A stretch of DNA of 43,295 nt from the NCBI GenBank assembly GCA_019748295.1, contig JAIEPT010000023.1, positions 1-43,295 on the forward strand, read 5' to 3'. Position numbers and translations under genes: made by a program. Every line of letters starts with the position of its first letter. Within the stretch, counting starts at the first letter, position 1. Below are positions 9,836 to 18,637 of the stretch, piece after piece. This DNA is from Gemmataceae bacterium (GTDB taxonomy: Bacteria > Planctomycetota > Planctomycetia > Gemmatales > Gemmataceae). The notes beneath the pieces were generated by a model, which ran no database searches, was not told the DNA's origin, and was given only the letters and a program-made list of their open reading frames with translations.

Positions 9836-10059
9836 CGAGACCACCGAGCAAGTGCTTCGGCCTTGACCTGCTCCCACGGCACGACATCGTCCGGATTGGC
9901 GTCGTCGTCATCCGCTCTTCTTTCCAATTCCGCACGCTGCGCGTCCGTCAGCGTAATCTGTCCGACTTCATTCGAGATGCTGTCCCACATCTGCATCACC
10001 AATGCAATTCGTTCATCCACCGACAATCGATCCAGGCCTAATGATTCGAGCATAGTCAT
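9832..10059 (-). CDS. Addiction-module antitoxin component
   Basis: The 75-residue acidic protein has the pattern of the small addiction-module antitoxin family that accompanies ParE/RelE toxins: LDRLSVDERIALVMQMWDSI, then ITLTDAQRAELERRADDDDANP and a final VPWEQVKAEALAR. It would bind and neutralise the toxin encoded just downstream and probably repress the pair. The ATG at 10059 has AGGAGG five bases upstream, the strongest ribosome site in this run, as expected for an antitoxin made in excess. It begins 19 bp after the stop of the DUF1549/DUF1553 gene. Confidence 0.85.
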   Translation of the reverse strand: MTMLESLGLDRLSVDERIALVMQMWDSISNEVGQITLTDAQRAELERRADDDDANPDDVVPWEQVKAEALARWSR

Positions 10060-10078
10060 GTCGTCCTCCTGTCTCAGT

Positions 10079-12421
10079 TCAGCGATTGATCACGAAGTCA
10101 TTCCGGTTCATCAGGGCCCACAGCAGATCCTGATAACCTTCCAGCCGATTGCCCGCCTCGCGGACGAACTCACGCGCTTTCGATCGTTCTTCATCGGTAG
10201 GCGTGCGAGTCAGCGTCCACAGGTGCAGTTCGTCGATCAGGCGGTCGTCGTCGGGCGTCGCATCCACGAGCTTTTTGAGTCGGCCCTTGGCATCGTGGAT
10301 CTTCGCGATGAGTTTCTCGTCGTTGAGCAGATACATCGTCTGACTCAATCCTACCGCGGCCGAGCGTTCGCAGTCGCAGGCTTGCACGCGGATCGGTCGG
10401 CCGAAGATTTGGAGCACATAGCCGTCGTCGCCGCCGACTCGGCTCATCGCAACTTCCGCGGCCTTCTGCCCATCGCGCGGCGAGGCGAATCGCTTCGGCA
10501 ACTTGATCGGCGTATCCGTGATCTGCGCGATCGCATCCAATGCTTGCTCCGCCGTCACACGCCGCAACAGGTGATGCGAGAAGTTGCGATCGTCCTTCGC
10601 GTTGCTGACGTTCGTCCGCCAATCGCGCTGGTAGGCGAATGTATTCAGGATGCGGCGATGCAGCTTCTTGAGGTCGAAATCCTTGGCGAAATCTCGCGAT
10701 AGCTCAGCCAACACCTCGGGATGCGACGGCGGATTCGCGGCAGCCTGAGCGTCGGCCGGCTCGACGAAGCCCCGGCCCAGGTAATGGCCCCACAGGCGAT
10801 TCGCCATCGCCGATGCGAAGTACGGGTTCTCCTTCGCGATCAGCCATTTCCACGTTTCGCGCCGCGGATCCACGCCCGCTTTCACTTCGATCGCGGGCCC
10901 GCCCAAGATCTTCGCGGGGAGCGGTTCCTGAGTGACCGGATCGGGAAATGTCTCCATCGGCTTCATGGCAACGTGCGTGCCGGCGAGGTTGACCTTCTTC
11001 TCCTTCAGCACCGGATCGACGCCGTAATCGACGTGGGCGAAGACGGTGGAGAAGCCGAAGAAATCGGCCTGCGACCAGCGATCGTAAGGATGCTTGTGAC
11101 ACTGCGCACATTCGAGCCGCACGCCGAGGAAGACGTGGGCGGCCCGCAACGCGACCTTCTTCGAATCGATGATCCGGCCTTTCGGCGCCGTCTGCTGATG
11201 GATCAGGTTGTTGTAGAAGAGGTCGAGAGTATTCCGTGTCGCGTAGCCCTTTTGCCAAGGCGCAGTCGAATCGGCGGGAGGCGTTTCCTTCTTGGCAGCT
11301 GCTTCCTTGGCCTTCTTCTTTTCGTCGGCATCCCGTTTTTGGTCTTCGAGGATCTGCGCCGGTTCGCGGTCGTCCGCGGCGGTGGCGACCAGGACGCCGT
11401 AGGCGATGCGGTTCCAGGGCGTGTTCGCTTCCAGCTTGTTGCGGAACCAATCGTGGAAGTTGTAAACGCCGTCGCCGATGAAGCGGTCGTCCGCGCCGAC
11501 CATGTCGCACATCTTCCCGGCCCACATGGCCGAATGAAGCGGATGGTCGAGCAAGCGGTCGATCAGCTTCGCTCGCTTGGCCGGGTCGGCGTCCGCCTCG
11601 AACTTGCGCACGTCCTCCGGTGTCGGCAGTTGGCCGGTGACGTCAAGCGTGACGCGGCGGAGGAAGGTGCGATCGTCGCACAAGCCCGAGGGGACGATGT
11701 TGAGCCGTTTCATCCGATCGACGAGCAGGCGATCGACAGCGTCTCCATGCTTCTCGCCGGGATAAACAAGCTTCGTCGGCGGGCCGGGGATGAGGACGGT
11801 GGTGAAGCCGACTTCTCCGGCATAATGGCCGAGGACGGCGACGTCGCCGACGCGGCGTGAGGTGATCTTGCCGTCGGCCTCGACCTCGGCGAGTCCAGGG
11901 TCGAGCGACTCGAATTTTGCGTACTTCGTCACGTCTTCTTCGACATGGTTCGACAGCTTCGCGATCACTTTCGCTGACTGCGGCGAGGCGCCCGCCGGCA
12001 GCACGATGGACGTGGGTTCCACGCGAACGGACAAAACCTTCGGCGCGTCGGCCGAGTCGAGCGGAGCGCCGTTTTCGATCCAGCGTTTGAGTGTCGCGTA
12101 CTGCCAGGAATCCGCCTTCAGCCGCACGCCGCCTTCATGGGGCAGAGCGCCGGTGGGCTTCTGCAGGAGCAGGCTGCGTTCAGGATGAAGCGGATCGATG
12201 CGTCGGCCGAAGGCGCGAAGCTGGAAGTGGTCGGCGTCCGGATTTCCCGCGAAGAGCGAAAGCTGCATGCCGCCTTTGCCGTTGAACGAACCATGGCATC
12301 CGCCGGCGCTGCAACCGAGTTGATAAAGGATCGGCGCGACATGCCGGCGAAACGAAGGTTCCTCGGCGGCGAGCGGGGCGGCGCAAAGCGCGGCGAAAAG
12401 AAGAGCGACCTTCCGGAGCAT
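10079..12421 (-). CDS. Secreted DUF1549/DUF1553 protein with cytochrome c motifs
   Basis: The 780-residue protein has a signal peptide (MLRKVALLFAALCAAPLAAE), then a cytochrome c-like region with C37-x4-C42-H43, an unusual heme site with four spacer residues. Next comes an Ig-like stretch with LSVRVEPTSIVLPAG near residue 125. The DUF1549 region (about 230-440) contains FLRRVTLDVTGQLPT, and a CAQCHKHPYDRW site, with canonical C-x2-C-H spacing, follows near residue 440. DUF1553 fills the rest, with ANRLWGHYLGRGFVEPAD near residue 550 and TRTPTDEERSKAREF near the end. These large exported proteins are a planctomycete hallmark with unproven function, probably redox or polysaccharide related. It is the first gene of the run leading to DUF1501. 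Confidence 0.93.
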   Translation of the reverse strand: MLRKVALLFAALCAAPLAAEEPSFRRHVAPILYQLGCSAGGCHGSFNGKGGMQLSLFAGNPDADHFQLRAFGRRIDPLHPERSLLLQKPTGALPHEGGVRLKADSWQYATLKRWIENGAPLDSADAPKVLSVRVEPTSIVLPAGASPQSAKVIAKLSNHVEEDVTKYAKFESLDPGLAEVEADGKITSRRVGDVAVLGHYAGEVGFTTVLIPGPPTKLVYPGEKHGDAVDRLLVDRMKRLNIVPSGLCDDRTFLRRVTLDVTGQLPTPEDVRKFEADADPAKRAKLIDRLLDHPLHSAMWAGKMCDMVGADDRFIGDGVYNFHDWFRNKLEANTPWNRIAYGVLVATAADDREPAQILEDQKRDADEKKKAKEAAAKKETPPADSTAPWQKGYATRNTLDLFYNNLIHQQTAPKGRIIDSKKVALRAAHVFLGVRLECAQCHKHPYDRWSQADFFGFSTVFAHVDYGVDPVLKEKKVNLAGTHVAMKPMETFPDPVTQEPLPAKILGGPAIEVKAGVDPRRETWKWLIAKENPYFASAMANRLWGHYLGRGFVEPADAQAAANPPSHPEVLAELSRDFAKDFDLKKLHRRILNTFAYQRDWRTNVSNAKDDRNFSHHLLRRVTAEQALDAIAQITDTPIKLPKRFASPRDGQKAAEVAMSRVGGDDGYVLQIFGRPIRVQACDCERSAAVGLSQTMYLLNDEKLIAKIHDAKGRLKKLVDATPDDDRLIDELHLWTLTRTPTDEERSKAREFVREAGNRLEGYQDLLWALMNRNDFVINR

Positions 12422-12862
12422 GGTGGGATCCGCAAGGAAGGAGGGCGGGGCGGGAGCGCTCGGGGGGTAAAGAGTAGGCTATCATCCTCGTCCGCCTTAC
12501 GGAAGCGCAATCCCTTGTTCTGAATGGGCAAATGGGCACGTACCTGTTCGCGCGTCCGACACGCCCCGATTCCCGCTTGCGGCTTCGCGATCCGGATTGT
12601 CGACGCGAACGCTAAGGCGACCGGCAGGAGCTAGTCTACCTCCCTCTCCCTCCGGGGGAGGGTTGGGGTGAGGGTGCCTTTTCTCGCGTATAACGCCAGG
12701 TCGCACGCCCTCACCCCCGGCCCCTCTCCCGGAGGGAGAGGGGAGAAATGCTGGGGCCGCTCGCCTAAGCCGCAAGCGGTGGTCGCGGATTGTTGGACAT
12801 GTGGGATGTACGTGTCCGTTCCCGCGGAACGCCGCGGAGGGCGTTCCCTACAGCGCGATACG
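12422..12862. other. Intergenic region dominated by repeats
   Basis: The first 150 bases after the DUF1549/DUF1553 start should hold that gene's promoter and leader; I see no clear sigma-70 boxes. From about 12572 to 12852 the DNA is a compound palindrome, listed separately. No coding region is supported; long open frames here on both strands are products of the GC-rich repeats. Confidence 0.6.
12572..12852. repeat. Compound palindrome, family B with one-sided family A end
   Basis: The left part has CCCGCTTGCGGCTTCGCG and the conserved AAGGCGACCGGCAGGAGC tail, followed by a family B core with CTCTCCCTCCGGGGGAGGG. The right part carries CGCCTAAGCCGCAAGCGG and ends with GCGGAACGCCGCGGAGGGCG TTCCCTACAG, the family A terminus. 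The matching family A left terminus is missing, so this copy is truncated or decayed. It ends 10 bp before the ABC permease stop. Confidence 0.8.
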
Positions 12863-14521
12863 TCAACCGGTGCGCAGGGAGCGGCGAAGGCTGAGCCAGG
12901 CGAGGACGAGGAAGCCGAAGCCGAACGCGAGCAAGACCCCGCACGCCTCGGCGACGCGATGGACGGCGGGGACGGGCGTAGTGAGCAATTGCCGGTACGC
13001 ATCGAGCGCCCAGGCGTGGGGCGTCGCCAGGCTGACCGTTTGCATCTGCTCCGGCAACTGAGAGCGATCGCCCATCAGGGCCCCGCTAAGACCGGCAAGC
13101 ACCAAGACCAGCAGGGTGCCGTAGATCGCGACCTGCGTTTCGGTTTTCGCGATCGCGGCCGTCAGCACGGCCAAGCCCATCGCGGCCATCGACGTGGAAG
13201 CGACGACGGCCAAGATCCATCTCGGATGCGGCCCCCAACTCATGCCGAAAAGCACGCGCCCCGCGGCCAGCACCAGCACGCCTTGCATCAGCGAAAGGGC
13301 GAGGCAGGGGAGCAGCTTGCCGACGAGAATGTCGAACGACGACAGCGGCGCCAGGCGTAAGCGACGCATGGTGCCTTGCCTTCGCTCGGCGACGAACATC
13401 CAGCCGACCGTGAGCACCATGAAGAACGCGAACATCACGAGGTAGGAGGGAACGAGCAACTGGTAACGCATCGCTCCGCGTCGAAGGAAGCCGGCGCCGT
13501 CCTCGCGAAATCCGATGGCTTCGGGGCCGCGTCCTTCGAGTTCCGCTTCCTTCGTGAGCGAAGCCCATGTCTTCGCGGTGAGGTTGTATTTGGGGAAAAG
13601 GTTCTGCAAGGCGTTCTTGAGGCCCAGGCCCAACTGGCGTTTCTGCGAATCGGTCGCGAGCGGGCTATCCAAGAAAGCACGTACCATGCCTGGGATCTGC
13701 TTTTCGTTCCCGAGCAGCGTGAGGAACTTCGGGTCCGCGACTTTCTCGAATGCCCGGCCGATCATCCACGGCATGACGATCCGGAGCAGGCTACCCTGGG
13801 CCACCTGGTCGATGATGGCGGACGCGGTCTGCTGCGTGGGATCGCGAAGCACTTCGACGTCGAGCACATCCAGCTTCACGCCATCGCGGAAGAACGGGTT
13901 GAGCCCGTCGCCCAGATACATGGGAAATGCCGTTTGGCTCTCGTCATACGCGGCCCGCAACATCATCTGAATTGGATCGGGGCCCATCGGCAGCGCCGTA
14001 GTATCGCGAAAGAATTCGCGCCATCCATGCGAGAGGAAGGAACACCGCGATACACGCTTGCTGAAATGCCGGCCCACGACGAGCACGGCGGCACGCCGTC
14101 CGCTGCGGACCAAATCCTCCGCCTCGGCCCGCGTGCGGATGAGTTCCACGCGGATGCTTGCCGTGTCGCCCAGGTCTTTGAGCAAACGGTCGGCCCACGG
14201 TTCATGCGGAAACCAGGCGTCGTGCAGTTGGCGCGTGCTCGCCATCGTGCCGAGGCTCGATAGGGAATCGAGCGAACCCATCGCCGACAGGGCCATGCCT
14301 TCGCGCAGAATCATCGGGCGATCGAAGTAGCGCGGCGGGCCTTCGTCGAGCACGAGCACGGAAACCTTGAGCCGATCGTCCGGCTTTTGGCCGAACCCTT
14401 CGCCAAGCGAGACGCCGAGGACCAGGATGAAGATGAGCGGCATCGCGAACAGAATGGTGACCGCCCGCGGATCGCGGAGCAGAATCCGCATGTCCTTCTT
14501 CGCGAGCGTCCAGATGCCCAT
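12863..14521 (-). CDS. ABC-2 type transporter permease
   Basis: The 552-residue protein has one N-terminal membrane segment after MGIWTLAKKDMRILLRDPRAV, the typical ABC-2 permease opening. A large extracytoplasmic region of about 330 residues follows, then five C-terminal membrane segments from residue 370 (LVMFAFFMVLTVGWMFVAERRQGTMRRLRLAP). The phrase ERRQGTMRRL at the first loop after the outer domain is family-typical. It would pair with an ATPase to move a substrate or remodel the envelope, but no ABC ATPase gene is in the window, so the partner must lie elsewhere. The ATG at 14521 matches the family N-terminus. Substrate unknown. Confidence 0.9.
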   Translation of the reverse strand: MGIWTLAKKDMRILLRDPRAVTILFAMPLIFILVLGVSLGEGFGQKPDDRLKVSVLVLDEGPPRYFDRPMILREGMALSAMGSLDSLSSLGTMASTRQLHDAWFPHEPWADRLLKDLGDTASIRVELIRTRAEAEDLVRSGRRAAVLVVGRHFSKRVSRCSFLSHGWREFFRDTTALPMGPDPIQMMLRAAYDESQTAFPMYLGDGLNPFFRDGVKLDVLDVEVLRDPTQQTASAIIDQVAQGSLLRIVMPWMIGRAFEKVADPKFLTLLGNEKQIPGMVRAFLDSPLATDSQKRQLGLGLKNALQNLFPKYNLTAKTWASLTKEAELEGRGPEAIGFREDGAGFLRRGAMRYQLLVPSYLVMFAFFMVLTVGWMFVAERRQGTMRRLRLAPLSSFDILVGKLLPCLALSLMQGVLVLAAGRVLFGMSWGPHPRWILAVVASTSMAAMGLAVLTAAIAKTETQVAIYGTLLVLVLAGLSGALMGDRSQLPEQMQTVSLATPHAWALDAYRQLLTTPVPAVHRVAEACGVLLAFGFGFLVLAWLSLRRSLRTG

Positions 14522-14550
14522 GGGAGTGTTCTCGATTCAAGGATCAAGTC

Positions 14551-14655
14551 CAAGCCCAGGGGCGAGCGCAGCGAGCTCCTGGGTTCCAGACCGAAATCAT
14601 GTTGCTCTTCCGACACTCCGATCCCAGGGGCTCGCTACGCTCGCCCCTGGGCTTG
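14551..14655. repeat. Dispersed palindromic element, family C, copy 1
   Basis: The arms 14551-14583 and 14623-14655 are 33 bases long and are reverse complements with two mismatches (CAAGCCCAGGGGCGAGCG at the outer end). The 39-base loop is closely similar to the loop of the copy at 20666-20767 when that one is reversed, so arms and loop travel together. It separates the dihydroorotase-like gene stop (14661) from the ABC permease start. Confidence 0.92.
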
Positions 14656-14660
14656 TTGGT

Positions 14661-15941
14661 TCACTCCCGCACGTAGCGCACCGCGCCTGCAAGGATCACC
14701 GCATGGGCCCGGCCGGAAACGCGGCGGCCGTCGAAGGGGGAATTGCGGCTCTTGGAGCGGAAGGCGCTCACGTCGATGTTCCAACCAATGTTGGGGTTGA
14801 TGACGACGATGTCCGCGTCGGCGCCGGGATGCAGCGTGCCGCGTTCGATTCCCAGAATCTGCCCGGGGCGGGTCGTCAGCTTTTCGATCAATTGCGGCCA
14901 AGTCAGATGGCCCGGCTCCACCAGGGCGGAAATGCAAAGGGGGAGCAGCGTTTCCAGACCGACGATGCCGTTCGGCGCCTGGTCCAGCTCGCGCATCTTC
15001 TTCTCGAAAGCGAGCGGCGCATGGCCGCTGGTCAGCACGTCGATCGTGCCGTCCTTCAGGCCTTCGATGATCGCGGCCACGTCCTCATTCGTGCGAAGCG
15101 GTGGGTTCACCTTGTAATTGCTGTCGTATTTCGCCATGTCCTGCTCGGTCAGCAACAAATACTGCGGCGAAACCTCGGCAGTCACCTGAATGCGGCGATT
15201 CTTGGCGCGACGCACGAGCGTGACGCTGCCTGCCGTCGAAACGTGCTGGATGTGCAGCCTGCCGCCAGTGAGGCGAGCCAGTTCGATGTCGCGGTGAACG
15301 ACCACTTCTTCCGCAGCCGCGGGCATGCCCCGCAGGCCGAGCCTCATGCTTTCGAAGCCTTCGTGCATCACGCCGCCGCGCGTCAGCTCCGGATCTTCGC
15401 AATGGGCGAGCAACGGCTTGTCGAACATTCGGCAATATTCGAGCGCCCGCCGCATGATCTCGGCGCTGGTGATGGGGTGATCGGAATCGGAAAAGGCGAC
15501 GGCTCCCCCTTCGACAAGCCCGCCGATTTCCGCAAGCTCGCTCCCCTTGCGTTCCTTGGTGACCGCTCCCACAGGGAAGATGTTGGCGTGCCCCGCTCGC
15601 TCGGCTTGCAGATAGATGAACTCCGCTCCGGCCTGGCTGTCGGTCGCCGGGTCCGCGGTAGGCATGCAGGCGACGGAGGTGATGCCGCCTTCAAGTGCGG
15701 CCGCCGCGCCGGTTGCGATCGTCTCGTCTTCTTCCTGCCCTGGCTCACGAAGATGCACGTGCATGTCGATCAGGCCGGGACACACGATCATGCCCGCGGC
15801 ATCGATCGTCCGCTCCGCCCGCGCTTCCGGGATCGGCCCAATGCCGAGAATACGGCTGCCGCGAACCCACACATCGCAAACGCGATCAAGGTTTTGCGAA
15901 GGATCGATCACTCGGCCATTAACGATGCGCAGCAGATTCAT
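14661..15941 (-). CDS. Dihydroorotase-like protein with altered active site
   Basis: The 426-residue protein follows type I dihydroorotase from end to end: CPGLIDMHVHLREPG at residues 54-68, AHCEDPEL at 179-186, LHIQHVST at 229-236, YKVNPPLRT at 276-284 and the SRFRSKSRNSPFDG-like end. The first metal histidines H61 and H63 and later H180 and H233 are kept. However, the position of the catalytic aspartate in the usual DHAPH motif is glycine (SGHAPL, G306), the histidine at the end of that motif is L310, the MPN asparagine is T95, and the PHH histidine is Q260. Dihydroorotase normally closes carbamoyl aspartate in pyrimidine synthesis; these changes argue for a non-catalytic or repurposed paralogue. 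No pyrB lies nearby. ATG at 15941 gives the family N-terminus. Confidence 0.85.
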   Translation of the reverse strand: MNLLRIVNGRVIDPSQNLDRVCDVWVRGSRILGIGPIPEARAERTIDAAGMIVCPGLIDMHVHLREPGQEEDETIATGAAAALEGGITSVACMPTADPATDSQAGAEFIYLQAERAGHANIFPVGAVTKERKGSELAEIGGLVEGGAVAFSDSDHPITSAEIMRRALEYCRMFDKPLLAHCEDPELTRGGVMHEGFESMRLGLRGMPAAAEEVVVHRDIELARLTGGRLHIQHVSTAGSVTLVRRAKNRRIQVTAEVSPQYLLLTEQDMAKYDSNYKVNPPLRTNEDVAAIIEGLKDGTIDVLTSGHAPLAFEKKMRELDQAPNGIVGLETLLPLCISALVEPGHLTWPQLIEKLTTRPGQILGIERGTLHPGADADIVVINPNIGWNIDVSAFRSKSRNSPFDGRRVSGRAHAVILAGAVRYVRE

Positions 15942-16093
15942 GGCGGCGAAGAGTTCCAGCAACGGGTTCAGCGGGCGCTTCGCATCATCCTAGCCATTCG
16001 CCCCCAGATCGACCGCTTTTCGGCCCAATCGTGCCGACCTCCACGAAGAACAGACTTCGAATCCATCGCCTCTGCTAAGGCGAGCGGCAGGAG

Positions 16094-16291
16094 CTAAATC
16101 AGCGTGCGCAAATCGGCGGAGCGTTAGCGGCCTTTCGAATAAGAGCGGGCGTCGCGCATCCGATCAAAACATGCCAGTCGCCCGCACTAGTCCGAAGCGT
16201 CAGTCAGCGAGGGACGACGTGAATCTCTCGCTAACTAACGCTTCGGGTTCGTGCGAAAGGTGCTGCGGCGAAATCGCGCACGCTGATTTAG
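16094..16291. repeat. Nested palindromic element
   Basis: The outer arms 16094-16109 and 16276-16291 are perfect 16-base reverse complements (CTAAATCAGCGTGCGC). Inside, 16183-16214 and 16224-16255 form a second 32-base inverted repeat with several mismatches around a 9-base loop (CCGAAGCGTCAGTCAGCGAG on the left). The left end is preceded by the GGCGAGCGGCAGGAGCTA tail also seen in family B. Confidence 0.85.
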
Positions 16292-16426
16292 TCCCCCTCC
16301 CTCTCTCTCCCTCCGGGAGAGGGTTGGGGTGAGGGCGCCTTTTCTCGCGTAACGCCACGTCGCGCGCCCTCATCCCTGGCCCCTCTCCCGGAGGGAGAGA
16401 GGAGAAATGCAGGCGCCGCTCGCCTA
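16292..16426. repeat. Dispersed palindromic element, family B
   Basis: Arms of CTCTCCCTCCGGGAGAGGG type at the left and CCCTCTCCCGGAGGGAGAG at the right flank the usual GGTTGGGGTGAGGGCGCC and CGCCCTCATCCC pair. The centre reads TTTTCTCGCGTAACGCC, as in the other copies. It ends with CGCCGCTCGCCTAA. Confidence 0.85.
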
Positions 16427-16488
16427 ACGATTGACGCTGCGGAGTTCCCGGGAGATGATGCCCTCTTCCGTTCTCCCGGAGGTTGGGC

Positions 16489-18354
16489 ATGTCGATGCGT
16501 CGCGCGTGGTTGGTTCTTGTCGCCCTGATGTTCGCGGGTCCGCTCGCAATGGCGGACGAAAAGAAATCCGCGAAGCCGAACATCGTGTTCATCGTCGCCG
16601 ACGATTTGGGGTGGTTCGATCTGGGGTGCTATGGCCGCAAGGAGCATCGCACGCCCAACCTCGACAAGCTGGCGTCGCAAGGGATGCGGTTCACGCGAGC
16701 GTATGCGTCGCAATCGGTGTGTTCCCCGACACGTGCCGCGCTGATGACCGGCAAGCACCCGGCTCGCTTGCACCTGACGACGTTTCTGCCGGGCCGGCCC
16801 GACACGCCGGCTCAGCTTCTCAAGCATCCGGAAATCCAGCAGCAACTGCCGCTCGATGAGAAAACGATCGCGGAATGCCTCAAGAGCCTCGGCTACGCCA
16901 CGGGGCTCGTCGGCAAATGGCACCTGGGCAACAAGGGATTTCTGCCGACGGATCAGGGCTTCGACTTCTATCATCCCGGCAAAGCGTTGACCGAGCCCTC
17001 GGCTACCGAAGGGGGCAAGGGGGAGTACGATCTGACGAACAAGGCGATCGAGTTCGTCGAGAAGAACAAGGATCGCCCCTTCTACCTGTTCGTGGGGCAC
17101 AACAATCCGCACATCGCCCTTTCCGCGAAGAAGGACCTCATCGCCAAGAACAAGGACGCCTTCAACCCCGCTTACGCCGCCATGATCGAAACGCTCGACG
17201 ATGCCGTGGGCAAGCTGATCGCGAAGATCGACGAACTGGGCCTCGGCGAAAACACCATCATCGTGTTCACTTCGGACAACGGCGGCCTGCACATCCTCGA
17301 ATCGCCCGGCACGCCTGCAACGCATGGCGGGCCGTTTCGCGGCGGCAAAGGTTTTCTTTACGAAGGCGGATTGCGCATTCCGCAGATCGTTCGATGGACG
17401 GGCAAGATTCGGCCCGACCAAACCACGGACATTCCGATGGCCAGTGCCGACTGGTTCACGACGTTGCTCGCCGCCGTCGGCTCCAAATCGGAAACGAAGG
17501 TGGACGGCATCGATTGCCTTCCACTGTTGCTGGAAGGCAAGTCGCCCGGTGCACGGGCGCTCTACTGGCATCAGCCGCACTACATGAACCAGGGGAGCCG
17601 GCCCGCAGGCGCCATCGCCGAGGGGAAGTGGAAGCTCATCGAGCATTACGAAAGCGGGGCGTGCGAGTTGTTCGACCTCGACAAAGACATCGGCGAAACG
17701 ACGGACCTTGGGGCCAAGGAACCCGCGAAGGTGGCCGAGTTGCGCGGCAAACTCGAAGCATGGCGGCGCGAGGCGAAGGTGCAGGAAAACGTCGGCAATC
17801 CGCAGTTCAATGGCAAGCTGCGACAAGCGCTCTATGGCGATGTTGATGTCTCGCAGCTGAAGCCGAAAGCGACGGCTGCGGAGACGGCGAAGCCGATCGA
17901 GTCGTGGCGAACGCTCATGAACCAGGTGCTGCCCAAGGGCAAAGCATTCGAGCCGGGGCTGGGCGCGGTGCTGCTGCATGCCCGCGATGCGAAAGTCCAC
18001 GGCTCAAAGCTTCGATACGAGCCGCCGCCGCAGAAAGACACGCTTGGCTTCTGGGTCGATGCGAAAGATTGGGCGGAGTGGCAGTTCGAGGTTTCCAAGG
18101 CCGGGGTCTACGAGATCGAAGTGTTGCAAGCGTGCGGCAAAGGAAGCGGCGGTGCGGAGATCGAAATTGCGATCAGCGATCAGAAAACGAAGCTGAAGAT
18201 CGAGGAGACAGGGCACTTCCAGCGGTTCGTCCCACGCTCGGCGGGTTTGCTGAAACTGGAAGCGGGCGCTGCGACGTTGACCGTGCGGGCGTTGTCCAAG
18301 CCCGGCGTCGCGGTGATGGATTTACGGCGGATCACGATCAAGTCAGCGCCGTAA
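16489..18354 (+). CDS. Secreted arylsulfatase-type sulfatase
   Basis: The enzyme would hydrolyse sulfate esters, probably on sulfated glycans, outside the cytoplasm. The 621-residue protein has a signal peptide (MRRAWLVLVALMFAGPLAMA), then PNIVFIVADDLGWFDLGCYG with the metal aspartates D38 and D39. CSPTR at residues 78-82 is the motif in which Cys78 is converted to formylglycine. GKWHLG near residue 145 and VFTSDNGG near residue 260 complete the family. After about residue 470 there is an extra C-terminal beta-rich domain (LGFWVDAKDWAEWQFEVSKA and onward) that looks like a carbohydrate-binding module. ATG at 16489 has GGAGG six bases upstream. No sulfatase-maturing enzyme is in the window. 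Confidence 0.94.
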   Translation: MSMRRAWLVLVALMFAGPLAMADEKKSAKPNIVFIVADDLGWFDLGCYGRKEHRTPNLDKLASQGMRFTRAYASQSVCSPTRAALMTGKHPARLHLTTFLPGRPDTPAQLLKHPEIQQQLPLDEKTIAECLKSLGYATGLVGKWHLGNKGFLPTDQGFDFYHPGKALTEPSATEGGKGEYDLTNKAIEFVEKNKDRPFYLFVGHNNPHIALSAKKDLIAKNKDAFNPAYAAMIETLDDAVGKLIAKIDELGLGENTIIVFTSDNGGLHILESPGTPATHGGPFRGGKGFLYEGGLRIPQIVRWTGKIRPDQTTDIPMASADWFTTLLAAVGSKSETKVDGIDCLPLLLEGKSPGARALYWHQPHYMNQGSRPAGAIAEGKWKLIEHYESGACELFDLDKDIGETTDLGAKEPAKVAELRGKLEAWRREAKVQENVGNPQFNGKLRQALYGDVDVSQLKPKATAAETAKPIESWRTLMNQVLPKGKAFEPGLGAVLLHARDAKVHGSKLRYEPPPQKDTLGFWVDAKDWAEWQFEVSKAGVYEIEVLQACGKGSGGAEIEIAISDQKTKLKIEETGHFQRFVPRSAGLLKLEAGAATLTVRALSKPGVAVMDLRRITIKSAP

Positions 18355-18637
18355 ATCATAGTGAACGAAAAAAAGGCTTAGCCGACCCATCAGCCACCTC
18401 TCCCATGACCGAAAGAGCCGGCCAGCCCTTGGAAGCTTGGTTAAGCAACTCTCAGACCAAAAGTGCCCAGGCTGGGTTGCATGTGTCGTAAGCTGAAACG
18501 AACTAGAGGCTTAAAGATTGCGAAGAAATATCGTCCGCTTTACGGAAAGGAAGCGCTGCCAAGCAGCTAGGCATCCTCCGCTTGGACCGCAGGCAAAGGT
18601 CGCCAGAAGGATCGATCGATGATTCGGTTGATGAAGA

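Larger units (their letters stand above)
15942..16488. other. Repeat-filled intergenic region between divergent genes
   Basis: The gap between the dihydroorotase-like gene and the sulfatase gene holds a nested palindrome (16094-16291) and a family B element (about 16292-16426). The 16300 side shares the CTCTCCC..GGGAGAG arms of other copies. Both genes start at its edges, so their promoters must lie in or beside the repeats. No promoter boxes or coding regions are convincing. Confidence 0.6.

Noticed and set aside
10721-11860. 379-codon plus-strand open frame
   Set aside because: It is antisense to the DUF1549/DUF1553 gene and shows only GC-driven composition.
16288-18000. 570-codon minus-strand open frame
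   Set aside because: It is antisense to the sulfatase gene, His/Arg/Leu-rich with no recognisable domain, an effect of high GC in the third codon position.
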